Below are positions 13,134-19,838 of a stretch of 24,595 nt of DNA, piece after piece. The stretch covers positions 1-24,595 of IMG/VR virus record IMGVR_UViG_3300020159_000391. The stretch is one strand, 5' to 3'. The DNA is from a virus. How positions within the stretch are numbered: the first letter of the stretch is position 1; the number at the start of each line of letters is the position of its first letter. The position numbers were made by a program, and so were the translations under genes. The notes under the pieces were generated by a model. The model made no database searches, had not been told where the DNA came from, and saw only the letters and a list, made by a program, of their open reading frames with translations.

Positions 13134-14606
13134 ATGACTGCACAAATATCAAATCTGAGCGACCTTGTTAACAGCAATGCTCGATTTTTTCAAGCATCAA
13201 TAGATGATGATGGTAATGGTCCCTTTATATACAGACACCATCATTTAGAAAAAGGAATCACTAAGTGGATTAACATATATCGTTCGTTGAACCTGCAAAA
13301 AACCAATCCCTCCATTGGTTTGTTGCACGAACTTAATTTTGAATACATTTGTATGTTGTATGCCGCTATAGGAATTGGTGCCAATTTTGTAGTATTAGAG
13401 TCTAAGTTTGATGATAGCTCATCGCACAAAGATTTTATGCCATTGGATATATTAGTGTATGATGACACGTTGGATAATATGTGTGATGACATGAGCTACT
13501 GGAATAATAATTCACAACATCGAATTGACTCTAGGCTGCTACCAAAAATCAAAAGTTCAGACGAAAATACAGACACCAACGATATATCATCAATAGATCT
13601 TAATTTTGATTGGTCTAAAACACAAATGTTGTCGTCGGCTACATCAGGTAGCACCGGAGTGTCAAAAAAAATCACACACAACTATCAGTATATTTTAGAT
13701 ATATCTCAACGAAATGCTGAAGTTTTAAATTTTAATGGTCGTGTCGTTCATATTAAAAATTTGTATCATGGTAGTACCATGCCTGTTTTTTATTTGCCGG
13801 CGCTGTTAAAATCAGATTTTCATTTTTGCGCTCCGTGGATTGATTCATCAAATCTTGAAGAAATTGAAAAATACATCAAAAATCAACTCTCGTGGACTGA
13901 ATATCTTGACATAAATCATATTTTGTTTCCTTATACTTTTATGATGGATAACTTCTTAAATTCAGTAGTTAAATTCAACATGAGTTTTACGGATCTTACT
14001 GTTTATACATTGTCTTATATTAAACCTCAGTACAAAAATTTAATCAAAGGTCGCAACATTAAAATTGTAAGTATTTTTGGTTGTACTGAGACTAGCGGAC
14101 CAGTAATGATAAATTCATTAACAGACAGCAATGCCGAAGAGTTTGATCCAACAATTTTTTACACACTAGACGATTATTTTACATTGACTTTGCTGCCAGA
14201 TGGCACACGGGTACAAACAAAAAACGGATGGATTGATCATGTCATGGACGATAAGTTTAAAAAAATCGATCATAATTGTTATCAGCATCTAGGAAAATCA
14301 AATCAGTATCGAATTAATGATGTAAAAATTGATTTAGCAAAAATTTCTAACATAAGCAAGTTGATTGGGTTTGATGGTGACATCATAGTGGATGAACCAC
14401 AACAATCATTGTATCTTGTGTTGTGGAACAACGATGATCTACAACATTTACAGGATGTTGTTAACCAGCAATTGAATTTGATGTTTGGCAGTGAGTTAGT
14501 ACATATTTCTAAAGCGGCCAATTTAAACAAACTTGAGTTTATTTCAGGTATTAAAATTAATCAAGATATGATACGACAATATTTTCGAAACACCGAGGAA
14601 CACTAA
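13134..14606 (+). CDS. Adenylate-forming (ANL superfamily) enzyme
   Basis: 490 aa, full length for an ANL enzyme (acyl-CoA synthetases, NRPS adenylation domains). It shows the phosphate-binding A3 loop SSATSGSTGVSKK (167-179), A5 SIFGCTETSG (313-322), the A8 hinge region LGKSNQYRINDVKIDLAKI (386-404) and an A10-like end NKLEFISGIKI (465-475) with a candidate catalytic Lys. The A7 YxTGD is degraded; D372/D373 may replace it. These enzymes activate a carboxylate as acyl-AMP and usually pass it to a thiol or amine; no carrier protein is nearby. The gene is clearly more AT-rich than its neighbours, with many A and T runs, suggesting recent acquisition. It begins 5 bp after the T-fold gene, and its TAA overlaps the ATG of a small membrane protein gene. 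The substrate is unknown. Confidence 0.85.
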   Translation: MTAQISNLSDLVNSNARFFQASIDDDGNGPFIYRHHHLEKGITKWINIYRSLNLQKTNPSIGLLHELNFEYICMLYAAIGIGANFVVLESKFDDSSSHKDFMPLDILVYDDTLDNMCDDMSYWNNNSQHRIDSRLLPKIKSSDENTDTNDISSIDLNFDWSKTQMLSSATSGSTGVSKKITHNYQYILDISQRNAEVLNFNGRVVHIKNLYHGSTMPVFYLPALLKSDFHFCAPWIDSSNLEEIEKYIKNQLSWTEYLDINHILFPYTFMMDNFLNSVVKFNMSFTDLTVYTLSYIKPQYKNLIKGRNIKIVSIFGCTETSGPVMINSLTDSNAEEFDPTIFYTLDDYFTLTLLPDGTRVQTKNGWIDHVMDDKFKKIDHNCYQHLGKSNQYRINDVKIDLAKISNISKLIGFDGDIIVDEPQQSLYLVLWNNDDLQHLQDVVNQQLNLMFGSELVHISKAANLNKLEFISGIKINQDMIRQYFRNTEEH

Positions 14607-14863
14607 TGTTTAAACACCTACAGGATAGTCAAGAATCATATAGTAGTCATTGTCGATGGGCAGTGTCAGCAGGCTTTACAATGATATGGGCCGGAATTTT
14701 GTCTATTGTGCATGGATTAATTCCGTCATTGTTTCCCTTCAGATCGGCAAAAACAGTGATAGACTTATATTACAAAAGACTGCATAATCATAAAAACAAG
14801 AGTTACAAAGACTACATTGAACACGTTTCAACAGTTGAATCAAGTAAACAGTCAGTATCATAA
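14606..14863 (+). CDS. Small membrane protein, DUF6356-like
   Basis: 85 aa with one hydrophobic segment at about residues 18-45 (AVSAGFTMIWAGILSIVHGL onward), flanked by a soluble N-terminus with YSSH (12-15) and a basic C-terminal tail. The pattern (Tyr and His just before the membrane helix, an H-x-L-x-P turn at 36-40, then a short amphipathic helix ending LYYKRL) is like the small bacterial DUF6356 proteins, as far as I recall them. The function of that group is not established. The ATG overlaps the ANL stop (TAATG) and shares the AT-rich composition, so the two genes probably arrived and act together, perhaps with the ANL product delivered at the membrane. Confidence 0.65.
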   Translation: MFKHLQDSQESYSSHCRWAVSAGFTMIWAGILSIVHGLIPSLFPFRSAKTVIDLYYKRLHNHKNKSYKDYIEHVSTVESSKQSVS

Positions 14864-14897
14864 CGTTGTAAATTATCTTAAATTTAAGGAAAATAAA

Positions 14898-15125
14898 ATG
14901 GCCAAGCCACAATTCAAATCCAATCCTCGCGTTCGTGAGATCTTTGAAGATCTTGAGAAACTCTACGAATTCTGCCAGGACTATGGTTATCGCTACAACG
15001 AAGCGGACTTGTATAACTTCAAGAGTTATGCATGGCAACAGTTCAACAAGTTTGCACAAGGCAAAAATGCCAAGAACATGTGGGACGAAGATACTCGACG
15101 TTTTGCAAGCTATCGTCCAGCATGA
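14898..15125 (+). CDS. Small conserved-looking hypothetical protein
   Basis: 75 aa from the ATG at 14898, set by AAGGAA 7 bp upstream; an in-frame ATG at 14817 would overlap the membrane protein gene. Charged and aromatic-rich (four Phe and several Tyr/Trp between residues 15 and 53), predicted two or three helices (VREIFEDLEKLYEFCQDYG, then LYNFKSYAWQQFNKFAQG). No known motif. Its composition returns to the phage average after the AT-rich pair. Its TGA overlaps the glycosyltransferase ATG. The function is unknown. Confidence 0.75.
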   Translation: MAKPQFKSNPRVREIFEDLEKLYEFCQDYGYRYNEADLYNFKSYAWQQFNKFAQGKNAKNMWDEDTRRFASYRPA

Positions 15126-16324
15126 GAAAACTATATTACATGGGCCTAGAGAGCTACGAAGCCCGTTACACCCTACAGCTCACAGAGTGGAACAGACGTG
15201 TTTTTGATCGTAGAGGTCTTGACGTTGTGTATGTTCCTGGAACCACAATTGACAACACACAAGCTATCTCAGTAGGTCAAGTGCTAGACGCACATGGCCG
15301 CAGTTATTTTGGCATGAGCCAGATGATGAACTTGGTTCAGCTCATGAAGAACGGTGAAGTAACTGGCGAAGACGTGGTGTATTTTGAAGACATGTTTCAA
15401 CCTGGCATCGAGTCACTTCCGTACATTATGGACCAGATTCCTGCAGACCAGCGACCCAAAGTATTTGTTCGTTGTCTAGCACAAGCAATTGATCCAGATG
15501 ACTTTGTACACGTTTGGGGCATGGAAAAATGGATGAGCTTGTATGAAAAAATGGTCAATGAGTTTGTCACAGGGGTTCTTGCTACCAATGAAGAAATGGT
15601 CGCGCACATGCGCATTGCTGGGTGGACTGCTCCAATCTACAACATTAGTGGCCTGGCGTTTGGAAAAACAGAAGTACTGGAGCGGATCGGTGGACTGGAA
15701 AACATCACACCGTTTGATAGCCGTCCGCGGAGGGTGGGTTTCGCAGCTAGGTTCGATCAAGAAAAGCAACCTGGCTTCTTTATGGACCTCATTGAAATGT
15801 ATGGTGAGCTCACCACAGAACCATGTGAGTTTGCGATATACTCGGGAGGCCCATTGCGATCCAACAATCCAGCGTATATTGAACGTGCCCGCCGTATGGA
15901 GGCAGAAGGCAAGTTAAAGATCTACGACAACATCACAAAGAACGAATACTATGCTCACCTTAACAATACTCGTGTGCTTTTTAATTGTGCGTTACAAGAC
16001 TGGGTGTCTAACACTGTGAGTGAAGCAGATACTTTGGGTTGTAACGTTGTGTATCCTGCTTACCGCAGTTTCCCTGAGACTTTTGCAAATGACCCACAGC
16101 GGTTATACGTACCTTGGTCAATAGATGATGCTTATCACAAAATGCAAAATAACTTGCATGCACCACATCACAACATGGGCCTGATTAGTGACTGGAACAA
16201 TGCAACTATCGACCGCGTGATTGACATTATTACTGGACAAGGTGAGCAATGGAATCGATCGGGCAACCGATACCGTGATCATGTTGCTCACGAAAAGTAT
16301 CAAGTTGTAAAGATTGAAGAATGA
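15122..16324 (+). CDS. Glycosyltransferase, GT-B fold (GT4-like)
   Basis: 400 aa from the ATG at 15122, chosen because it makes the usual 4-nt overlap; the earlier in-frame ATG at 15032 lies deep in the preceding gene. The N-terminal half has an acceptor-domain pattern (DVVYFEDMFQPGIESLPYIM). The C-terminal half has the nucleotide-sugar domain: RRVGFAARFDQEKQPGFF (203-220, start of the second Rossmann domain with Arg and Lys), CEFAIYSGGP, then NNTRVLFNCALQD and WVSNTVSEADTLGCNVVYP (294-312), where E301 fits the conserved Glu of retaining GT-B enzymes. Donor and acceptor are unknown; DNA bases, capsid or host glycans are all precedented for phages. It is followed by galE with an ATGA overlap. 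Confidence 0.8.
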   Translation: MRKLYYMGLESYEARYTLQLTEWNRRVFDRRGLDVVYVPGTTIDNTQAISVGQVLDAHGRSYFGMSQMMNLVQLMKNGEVTGEDVVYFEDMFQPGIESLPYIMDQIPADQRPKVFVRCLAQAIDPDDFVHVWGMEKWMSLYEKMVNEFVTGVLATNEEMVAHMRIAGWTAPIYNISGLAFGKTEVLERIGGLENITPFDSRPRRVGFAARFDQEKQPGFFMDLIEMYGELTTEPCEFAIYSGGPLRSNNPAYIERARRMEAEGKLKIYDNITKNEYYAHLNNTRVLFNCALQDWVSNTVSEADTLGCNVVYPAYRSFPETFANDPQRLYVPWSIDDAYHKMQNNLHAPHHNMGLISDWNNATIDRVIDIITGQGEQWNRSGNRYRDHVAHEKYQVVKIEE

Positions 16325-17268
16325 ACATAATCGTTACTGGCTCAGCCGGATACATTGGCGGACAAACTGCCCTATTATTGAAAGACGCAGGGCATGAGGT
16401 TTATGGTATCGATCGCAGAGAACCTCCTAAGCATTTGCGTGGGGTATGCAATGAATTTAAATACCAGGACTTTGCTAGTGATGTAGCACTAAGTTGGATT
16501 CTGCAAAAGCAGCCTGACGCTATCATTCATTGTGCTGGTACAAGTCTTGTTGGACCAAGTGTGCAGGATCCTGCGGAATATTACAATAACAATGTTGTCA
16601 AGACACTGAGGCTGCTAGATGTTGTTCGCCGCAGTTTGCCACGTTGTAGAGTTATTTTTAGCTCATCGGCAGCAACATATGGTGAACCTATGGTAAGTGC
16701 ATGTTACGAAAGTGATAGTTGCGTACCATTGTCGCCGTATGGTGAAAGCAAGATGATGATTGACATGATGTTGGAATCATATCGCAAAGCATACAATCTT
16801 AACTATGTTAGTTTTCGCTATTTCAATGCGTGTGGTGCTGACCCTCGGGGTAGACATGGGCAAGAGCCTGGAGCAACACATCTAATTGCGCGATTATTAG
16901 AGGCCACAAGGGATGACGGAAACTTTAACGTATACGGCATGGATTATCCTACAGCCGACGGAACTTGTATTCGTGATTATGTACACGTTGAAGATATTGC
17001 AAGAGCGCATGCCTTGGCCCTACATCATACTATTCCGGCGGGTGTTTACAATCTTGGATCAAATTCAGGAACCAGTGTCAAGCAAGTGATGGAACGTGCA
17101 AGAATCATTATTGGTAAAATGCCTTACATTGGAGCAGAAGCTCGACGTGCAGGCGATCCCTCAGAATTAACTGCAACTTCTAAAAAGTTTGATGCAGTTG
17201 CAGGTGCATGGAGGCATCACGACTTAGATGCAATGATTCAACATGCATGGGCATGGTATGTTCGATAA
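16321..17268 (+). CDS. galE: NAD-dependent sugar epimerase, GalE-like
   Basis: 315 aa extended short-chain dehydrogenase. TGSAGYIGGQ (6-15) is the NAD loop and D31 at the end of strand 2 favours NAD over NADP. SSSAATYG (114-121) supplies the catalytic Ser/Thr, and SPYGESK gives Y140-x3-K144. RYFNACGADP and DGTCIRDYVHVEDIA are characteristic of UDP-glucose/UDP-galactose 4-epimerases, and the length fits (about 330-340). It is complete and all key residues are present. It probably supplies UDP-galactose or a similar nucleotide sugar for the glycosyltransferases on either side. Related UDP-hexose epimerases or dehydratases cannot be excluded without substrate data. The ATG overlaps the upstream stop; its 3' end overlaps the aminotransferase gene. 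Confidence 0.9.
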   Translation: MNIIVTGSAGYIGGQTALLLKDAGHEVYGIDRREPPKHLRGVCNEFKYQDFASDVALSWILQKQPDAIIHCAGTSLVGPSVQDPAEYYNNNVVKTLRLLDVVRRSLPRCRVIFSSSAATYGEPMVSACYESDSCVPLSPYGESKMMIDMMLESYRKAYNLNYVSFRYFNACGADPRGRHGQEPGATHLIARLLEATRDDGNFNVYGMDYPTADGTCIRDYVHVEDIARAHALALHHTIPAGVYNLGSNSGTSVKQVMERARIIIGKMPYIGAEARRAGDPSELTATSKKFDAVAGAWRHHDLDAMIQHAWAWYVR

Positions 17269-17854
17269 AATCCTACAGTTTGAAAAAGAACTAGCACAGT
17301 TTACAGGTGCACCTTATGCAATCATGACCGATTGCTGTACCCATGCAATCGAAATGTGCCTACGATATGATCAGGTCAAGCACTGCAAGATGCAACCTTA
17401 CACATACTTGAGCATTCCTATGACCATGCACAAGTTGGGCATTAAGTATGAATACCTTGATCATGCCTGGCAACGGTGGGTTGGCGAATATCCCATACTT
17501 GAAACACGCATTTGGGATAGTGCTCGCAGACTCGAACAAGATATGTATCGCCCAGATACATTGACCTGTTTGAGTTTTGGACATGGCAAACCTTTGCACA
17601 TTGGTCGTGGTGGTGCTATCTTGTTAGATGATGTCGAAGCCTATGACACCATGCTGGCTCAACGCTATGATGGCAGAGACTTGACCATTAAGCCATGGGA
17701 ATCACAACAGGTGTTTCGAGTTGGGTACCACTACAAACCCACCATAGAAGAAGCTCAACAAGGCCTTGCCTTGCTAGAAGGTGTCAAGGTAAATCGGCCA
17801 AAGCCAATACATGTTGATTATCCAGATCTGCGTAAAATTAAAATTATACCTTGA
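17258..17854 (+). CDS. Short DegT/DnrJ/EryC1-type PLP aminotransferase
   Basis: 198 aa from the ATG at 17258 (203 aa if the ATG at 17243 is used; both overlap galE). It has the large-domain signatures of sugar aminotransferases: FEKELAQFTGAPYAIMTDCCTHAIEM at the N-terminus, IWDSARRL with D87 at the PLP-pyridine position, FGHGKPLHIGRGGAIL with K111 as the PLP Schiff-base lysine, and GYHYKPTIEEAQQGLALLE, equivalent to the GxNYR...QAAxGLxQL segment. Family members are about 370-400 aa; this one stops where the C-terminal small domain should begin. The stop is clean and followed directly by a strong promoter. It is either a shortened phage form or a domain-loss remnant. It would add an amino group to a keto-sugar nucleotide. 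Confidence 0.75.
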   Translation: MFDKILQFEKELAQFTGAPYAIMTDCCTHAIEMCLRYDQVKHCKMQPYTYLSIPMTMHKLGIKYEYLDHAWQRWVGEYPILETRIWDSARRLEQDMYRPDTLTCLSFGHGKPLHIGRGGAILLDDVEAYDTMLAQRYDGRDLTIKPWESQQVFRVGYHYKPTIEEAQQGLALLEGVKVNRPKPIHVDYPDLRKIKIIP

Positions 17855-17879
17855 CACAACAATCTAAATACATTACAAT
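17851..17879 (+). promoter_or_regulatory. Sigma70-like promoter for folE
   Basis: A perfect TTGACA (17851-17856) begins at the aminotransferase stop, followed by a 17-bp spacer and TACAAT (17874-17879). The spacer contains CTAAATA (17864-17870), a late-like box, as in the clamp promoter. The predicted leader is about 33 nt and ends with CGGAGAAC. Confidence 0.75.
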
Positions 17880-17918
17880 AGCACAAAGACATCCACGTCA
17901 TTAACTCGGAGAACTAAA

Positions 17919-18731
17919 TTGACAAAAAACTTTACACCAGATCCAATCATCCATTCGGATTCAAAGAACACATTTATCCCCCACGCTCACCAAAGCGCAA
18001 TCGAAAAAGCCGCCCTGGACATGAGCGACAAGGGCTATGAAGAAGGGTATCTAGCAGATGCAATTCGTGCCAAGATGAAGCGTGATCAAAAACGTTTCTG
18101 GGCAGGCGACAACATCAGTGATTATGTTTCAGAAGAGATGAAGCATACCCTTATTGATGAAGCAACCGAAGCATTTGAATTAGTGCTTGATCGTTTGCTG
18201 ATTGATCGAGAAACAGATCCAAACTCGCACGGTACAGCACGTAGGCTAGCCAAGATGTACTTCAATGAAATTATGGAAGGTAGATATGAACCAGGACCAG
18301 ACGCAACAGCGTTCCCAAATGATTCAGCGGACCGTTATGAGGGTATGCTTGTTGTACGTAGTGAGTTGCGCAGTATGTGTTCTCATCATCACCAGCCTGT
18401 GGCTGGCGTTGCTTATATTGGCATTATTGCTGCTAATAAACTTATCGGTCTTAGTAAGTATACCCGAATCGCTCAGTGGTGCGCCCGTCGAGGCACTCTC
18501 CAGGAGGAACTTTGTAACGACATTGCCCGCGAGATTAGCAAAGCTACTGACTCCGAAAACGTAGCAGTATACATTCAGGCCACACATGGTTGCTGTGAGA
18601 ATCGCGGCATCATGGCACACTCTAGTCTCACACAGACCACAGTACTCAAAGGTGCGTTCAAGACTGATCCGTCTGTGAAGAAAGAGTTCTTTGACAATAT
18701 TAAATTACAACAGGAGTTTGCCCCACGATGA
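17919..18731 (+). CDS. folE: GTP cyclohydrolase I
   Basis: 270 aa from a TTG start at 17919, fixed by CGGAGAAC 4 bp upstream and by the promoter before it; no ATG fits. Converts GTP to dihydroneopterin triphosphate, the first step toward 7-deazaguanines and folates. Motifs: HGTARRLAKMYF (104-115), RSMCSHHHQP with zinc ligands C154 and H157, LIGLSKYTRIAQW, RRGTLQEEL (RxQxQE region) and ATHGCCENRGI with the third zinc ligand C225. The Glu of the usual CEHH is Ser155, and the segment after HHH is shortened (QPVAGVAYIG in place of PFxGxxHVAYIP). The N-terminus is about 50 residues longer than in E. coli FolE (222 aa). It starts the unit with the HIT gene (ATGA overlap) and feeds queD and queE. 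Confidence 0.93.
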   Translation: MTKNFTPDPIIHSDSKNTFIPHAHQSAIEKAALDMSDKGYEEGYLADAIRAKMKRDQKRFWAGDNISDYVSEEMKHTLIDEATEAFELVLDRLLIDRETDPNSHGTARRLAKMYFNEIMEGRYEPGPDATAFPNDSADRYEGMLVVRSELRSMCSHHHQPVAGVAYIGIIAANKLIGLSKYTRIAQWCARRGTLQEELCNDIAREISKATDSENVAVYIQATHGCCENRGIMAHSSLTQTTVLKGAFKTDPSVKKEFFDNIKLQQEFAPR

Positions 18732-19129
18732 GATACGAAACATTAGAATCAGCAGCCGCCGCAGGTGTTGCACCATGGAGTGATGAAGCTACAGAACATT
18801 CGGACTATCATGTGGCTGTGTTCCGAGATGCCTACCCAGTGACCAGCGGACACTTGTTGTTTGTTCCGCGTTGGAACAAGAACGAAATTATCGAAGAAGC
18901 CTTGAATTATGCGTTCCGCTTTGGACATCAAAAAGTGGTATCTGGCGAGTGGGACGCCTATAACGTTGGTATCAACTGCGGATCAGCTGCTGGACAAACT
19001 GTAATGTATCCACATGTGCATCTGATTCCTCGCCAAACAGGCGACTGTTCAGATCCAATTGGCGGTGTTCGCGGTGTAATTCATGGCCAAGCAAACTACA
19101 AATCTGGTGGTTACCAGTTACCAAAATGA
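18728..19129 (+). CDS. HIT-family nucleotide hydrolase/transferase
   Basis: 133 aa, typical HIT length. HSDYHVAVFRDAYPVTSGHLLFVPR (24-48) matches the N-terminal strand pair and YPVTxGHLLxxPxxH-like turn, and GQTVMYPHVHLIPRQTGD (89-106) is the HIT motif. In most members this reads HxHxHxxPR; here the first His is replaced (YPHVHLIPR), leaving H96 as the likely nucleophile and H98. HIT proteins cleave nucleoside phosphoramidates or dinucleoside polyphosphates. Translational coupling to folE suggests action on a nucleotide by-product of the pathway, or defence against nucleotide signals; this is inference. Start ATG 18728 overlaps the folE stop; its TGA overlaps the next small ORF. Confidence 0.85.
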   Translation: MRYETLESAAAAGVAPWSDEATEHSDYHVAVFRDAYPVTSGHLLFVPRWNKNEIIEEALNYAFRFGHQKVVSGEWDAYNVGINCGSAAGQTVMYPHVHLIPRQTGDCSDPIGGVRGVIHGQANYKSGGYQLPK

Positions 19130-19242
19130 TCATAATTTCTAATCAAAAGGGCGATATCCAATTACCAGCCGAAGAGGGCTTGCTAGAATGGCTGCAATCT
19201 CGCTACCCTGCTTCTAAGTATCACTTGGTTGAACTAACATAA
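19126..19242 (+). CDS. 38-aa small ORF coupled to the HIT gene
   Basis: ATG at 19126 overlaps the HIT stop by 4 nt (ATGA), the junction used throughout this genome. It encodes 38 aa: MIIISNQKGDIQLPAEEG, then LLEWLQSRYPASKYHLVELT. The pattern is a beta strand, a polar turn, an amphipathic helix (EEGLLEWLQSRYP) and another strand, like a small folded domain rather than random reading. I do not recognise it. Without this ORF the gap between the HIT gene and queD would be 194 bp, unusual here. Mass spectrometry or conservation in related phages would confirm it. Confidence 0.55.
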   Translation: MIIISNQKGDIQLPAEEGLLEWLQSRYPASKYHLVELT

Positions 19243-19278
19243 GTATTTCTCTAAGCGGTCTGTTCGGCATCATCCCGC

Positions 19279-19307
19279 TATACAAACTCTGCTGCCTATG
19301 CTAAAAT
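19279..19307 (+). promoter_or_regulatory. Sigma70-like promoter for queD
   Basis: TATACA (19279-19284), a 17-bp spacer, then TAAAAT (19302-19307). Both boxes are weaker than in the other promoters. The predicted start near 19314 gives a leader of about 10 nt beginning at the ribosome binding site. The upstream gap 19243-19278 also holds AGCGG (19254-19258) complementary to CCGCT (19275-19279). Confidence 0.45.
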
Positions 19308-19315
19308 GACATAGG
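19295..19315 (+). promoter_or_regulatory. Hairpin covering the queD ribosome binding site
   Basis: CCTATG (19295-19300) and CATAGG (19310-19315) form a 6-bp stem with a 9-nt loop. The 3' arm includes the start of AGGAGAAC, the queD ribosome binding site. Transcripts reading through from folE would contain the hairpin; transcripts from the promoter at 19279-19307 would start at its 3' arm and lack it. Confidence 0.45.
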
Positions 19316-19323
19316 AGAACACA

Positions 19324-19827
19324 ATGACAAATCAAGCAAGACAATACAAATTTACTTCTACCAAAGAGTACCATGACGCATTTCCGTGTGCGTATAGACA
19401 GTGGAGGGCCGACTCTCACTGTAACTTAATTCATGGTTACAGTTTTTCAATGAAGTTTTATTTTGGCACAGACGATTTAGACGTGCGTAACTGGGCTGCC
19501 GACTACGGCGGACTCAAAGAACTAAAGAAGATTTTAGAAAGTCAGTTTGACCACACTTTGTTAGTGGCACAGGATGATCCAGAGCTTGATTTTTACAAAC
19601 AAATGGAAGCACGTAAACTGGCTAAACTTACAATTCTGCCTCGCTTGGGCTGTGAAGGTCTAGCAGACATGCTGTACAAGTATGTCAACGGCATTTACGT
19701 TCCAGAAATGTGGGGCGAAGGCGAAGCACAAAGATTATGGTGTTATCGCGTAGAAGTACGTGAGACACAAAGCAACATGGCGTTCCGTGAAGGACACCGT
19801 GAATGGAATGAGGATTTATTTGCGTAA
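19324..19827 (+). CDS. queD: 6-carboxy-tetrahydropterin synthase-like protein (QueD)
   Basis: 167 aa; start set by AGGAGAAC. QueD makes 6-carboxy-tetrahydropterin from the FolE product. Motifs against E. coli QueD (from memory): HCNLIHGYS (32-40) with C33 as the catalytic Cys and H37; ADYGGLKELKKIL (59-71); FDHTLL (75-80) with D76 and H77; GCEGLADMLYKYV with E111; and YRVEVRETQSNMAF with E147. Two zinc His positions are changed: AAHRL is CAYRQ (Y24) and HGH is HGY (Y39). H32, beside the Cys, might compensate. HGY appears in other phage QueD-like proteins as I recall; Y24 is the more surprising. Whether it still makes 6-carboxy-tetrahydropterin is therefore open. Its stop is followed at 12 bp by a glycosyltransferase start. 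Confidence 0.8.
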   Translation: MTNQARQYKFTSTKEYHDAFPCAYRQWRADSHCNLIHGYSFSMKFYFGTDDLDVRNWAADYGGLKELKKILESQFDHTLLVAQDDPELDFYKQMEARKLAKLTILPRLGCEGLADMLYKYVNGIYVPEMWGEGEAQRLWCYRVEVRETQSNMAFREGHREWNEDLFA

Positions 19828-19838
19828 TGGAGGAATCA

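Noticed and set aside
14877-14888. Perfect 12-bp palindrome CTTAAATTTAAG before the 75-aa gene
   Set aside because: All but two bases are A or T, expected by chance in this AT-rich stretch, and the hairpin would be too weak to hide the ribosome binding site.
19243-19323. preQ1 riboswitch in the queD leader
   Set aside because: The hairpins and position are suggestive, but I cannot match the loop and tail consensus of known preQ1 classes; it is reported only as an RBS-covering hairpin.
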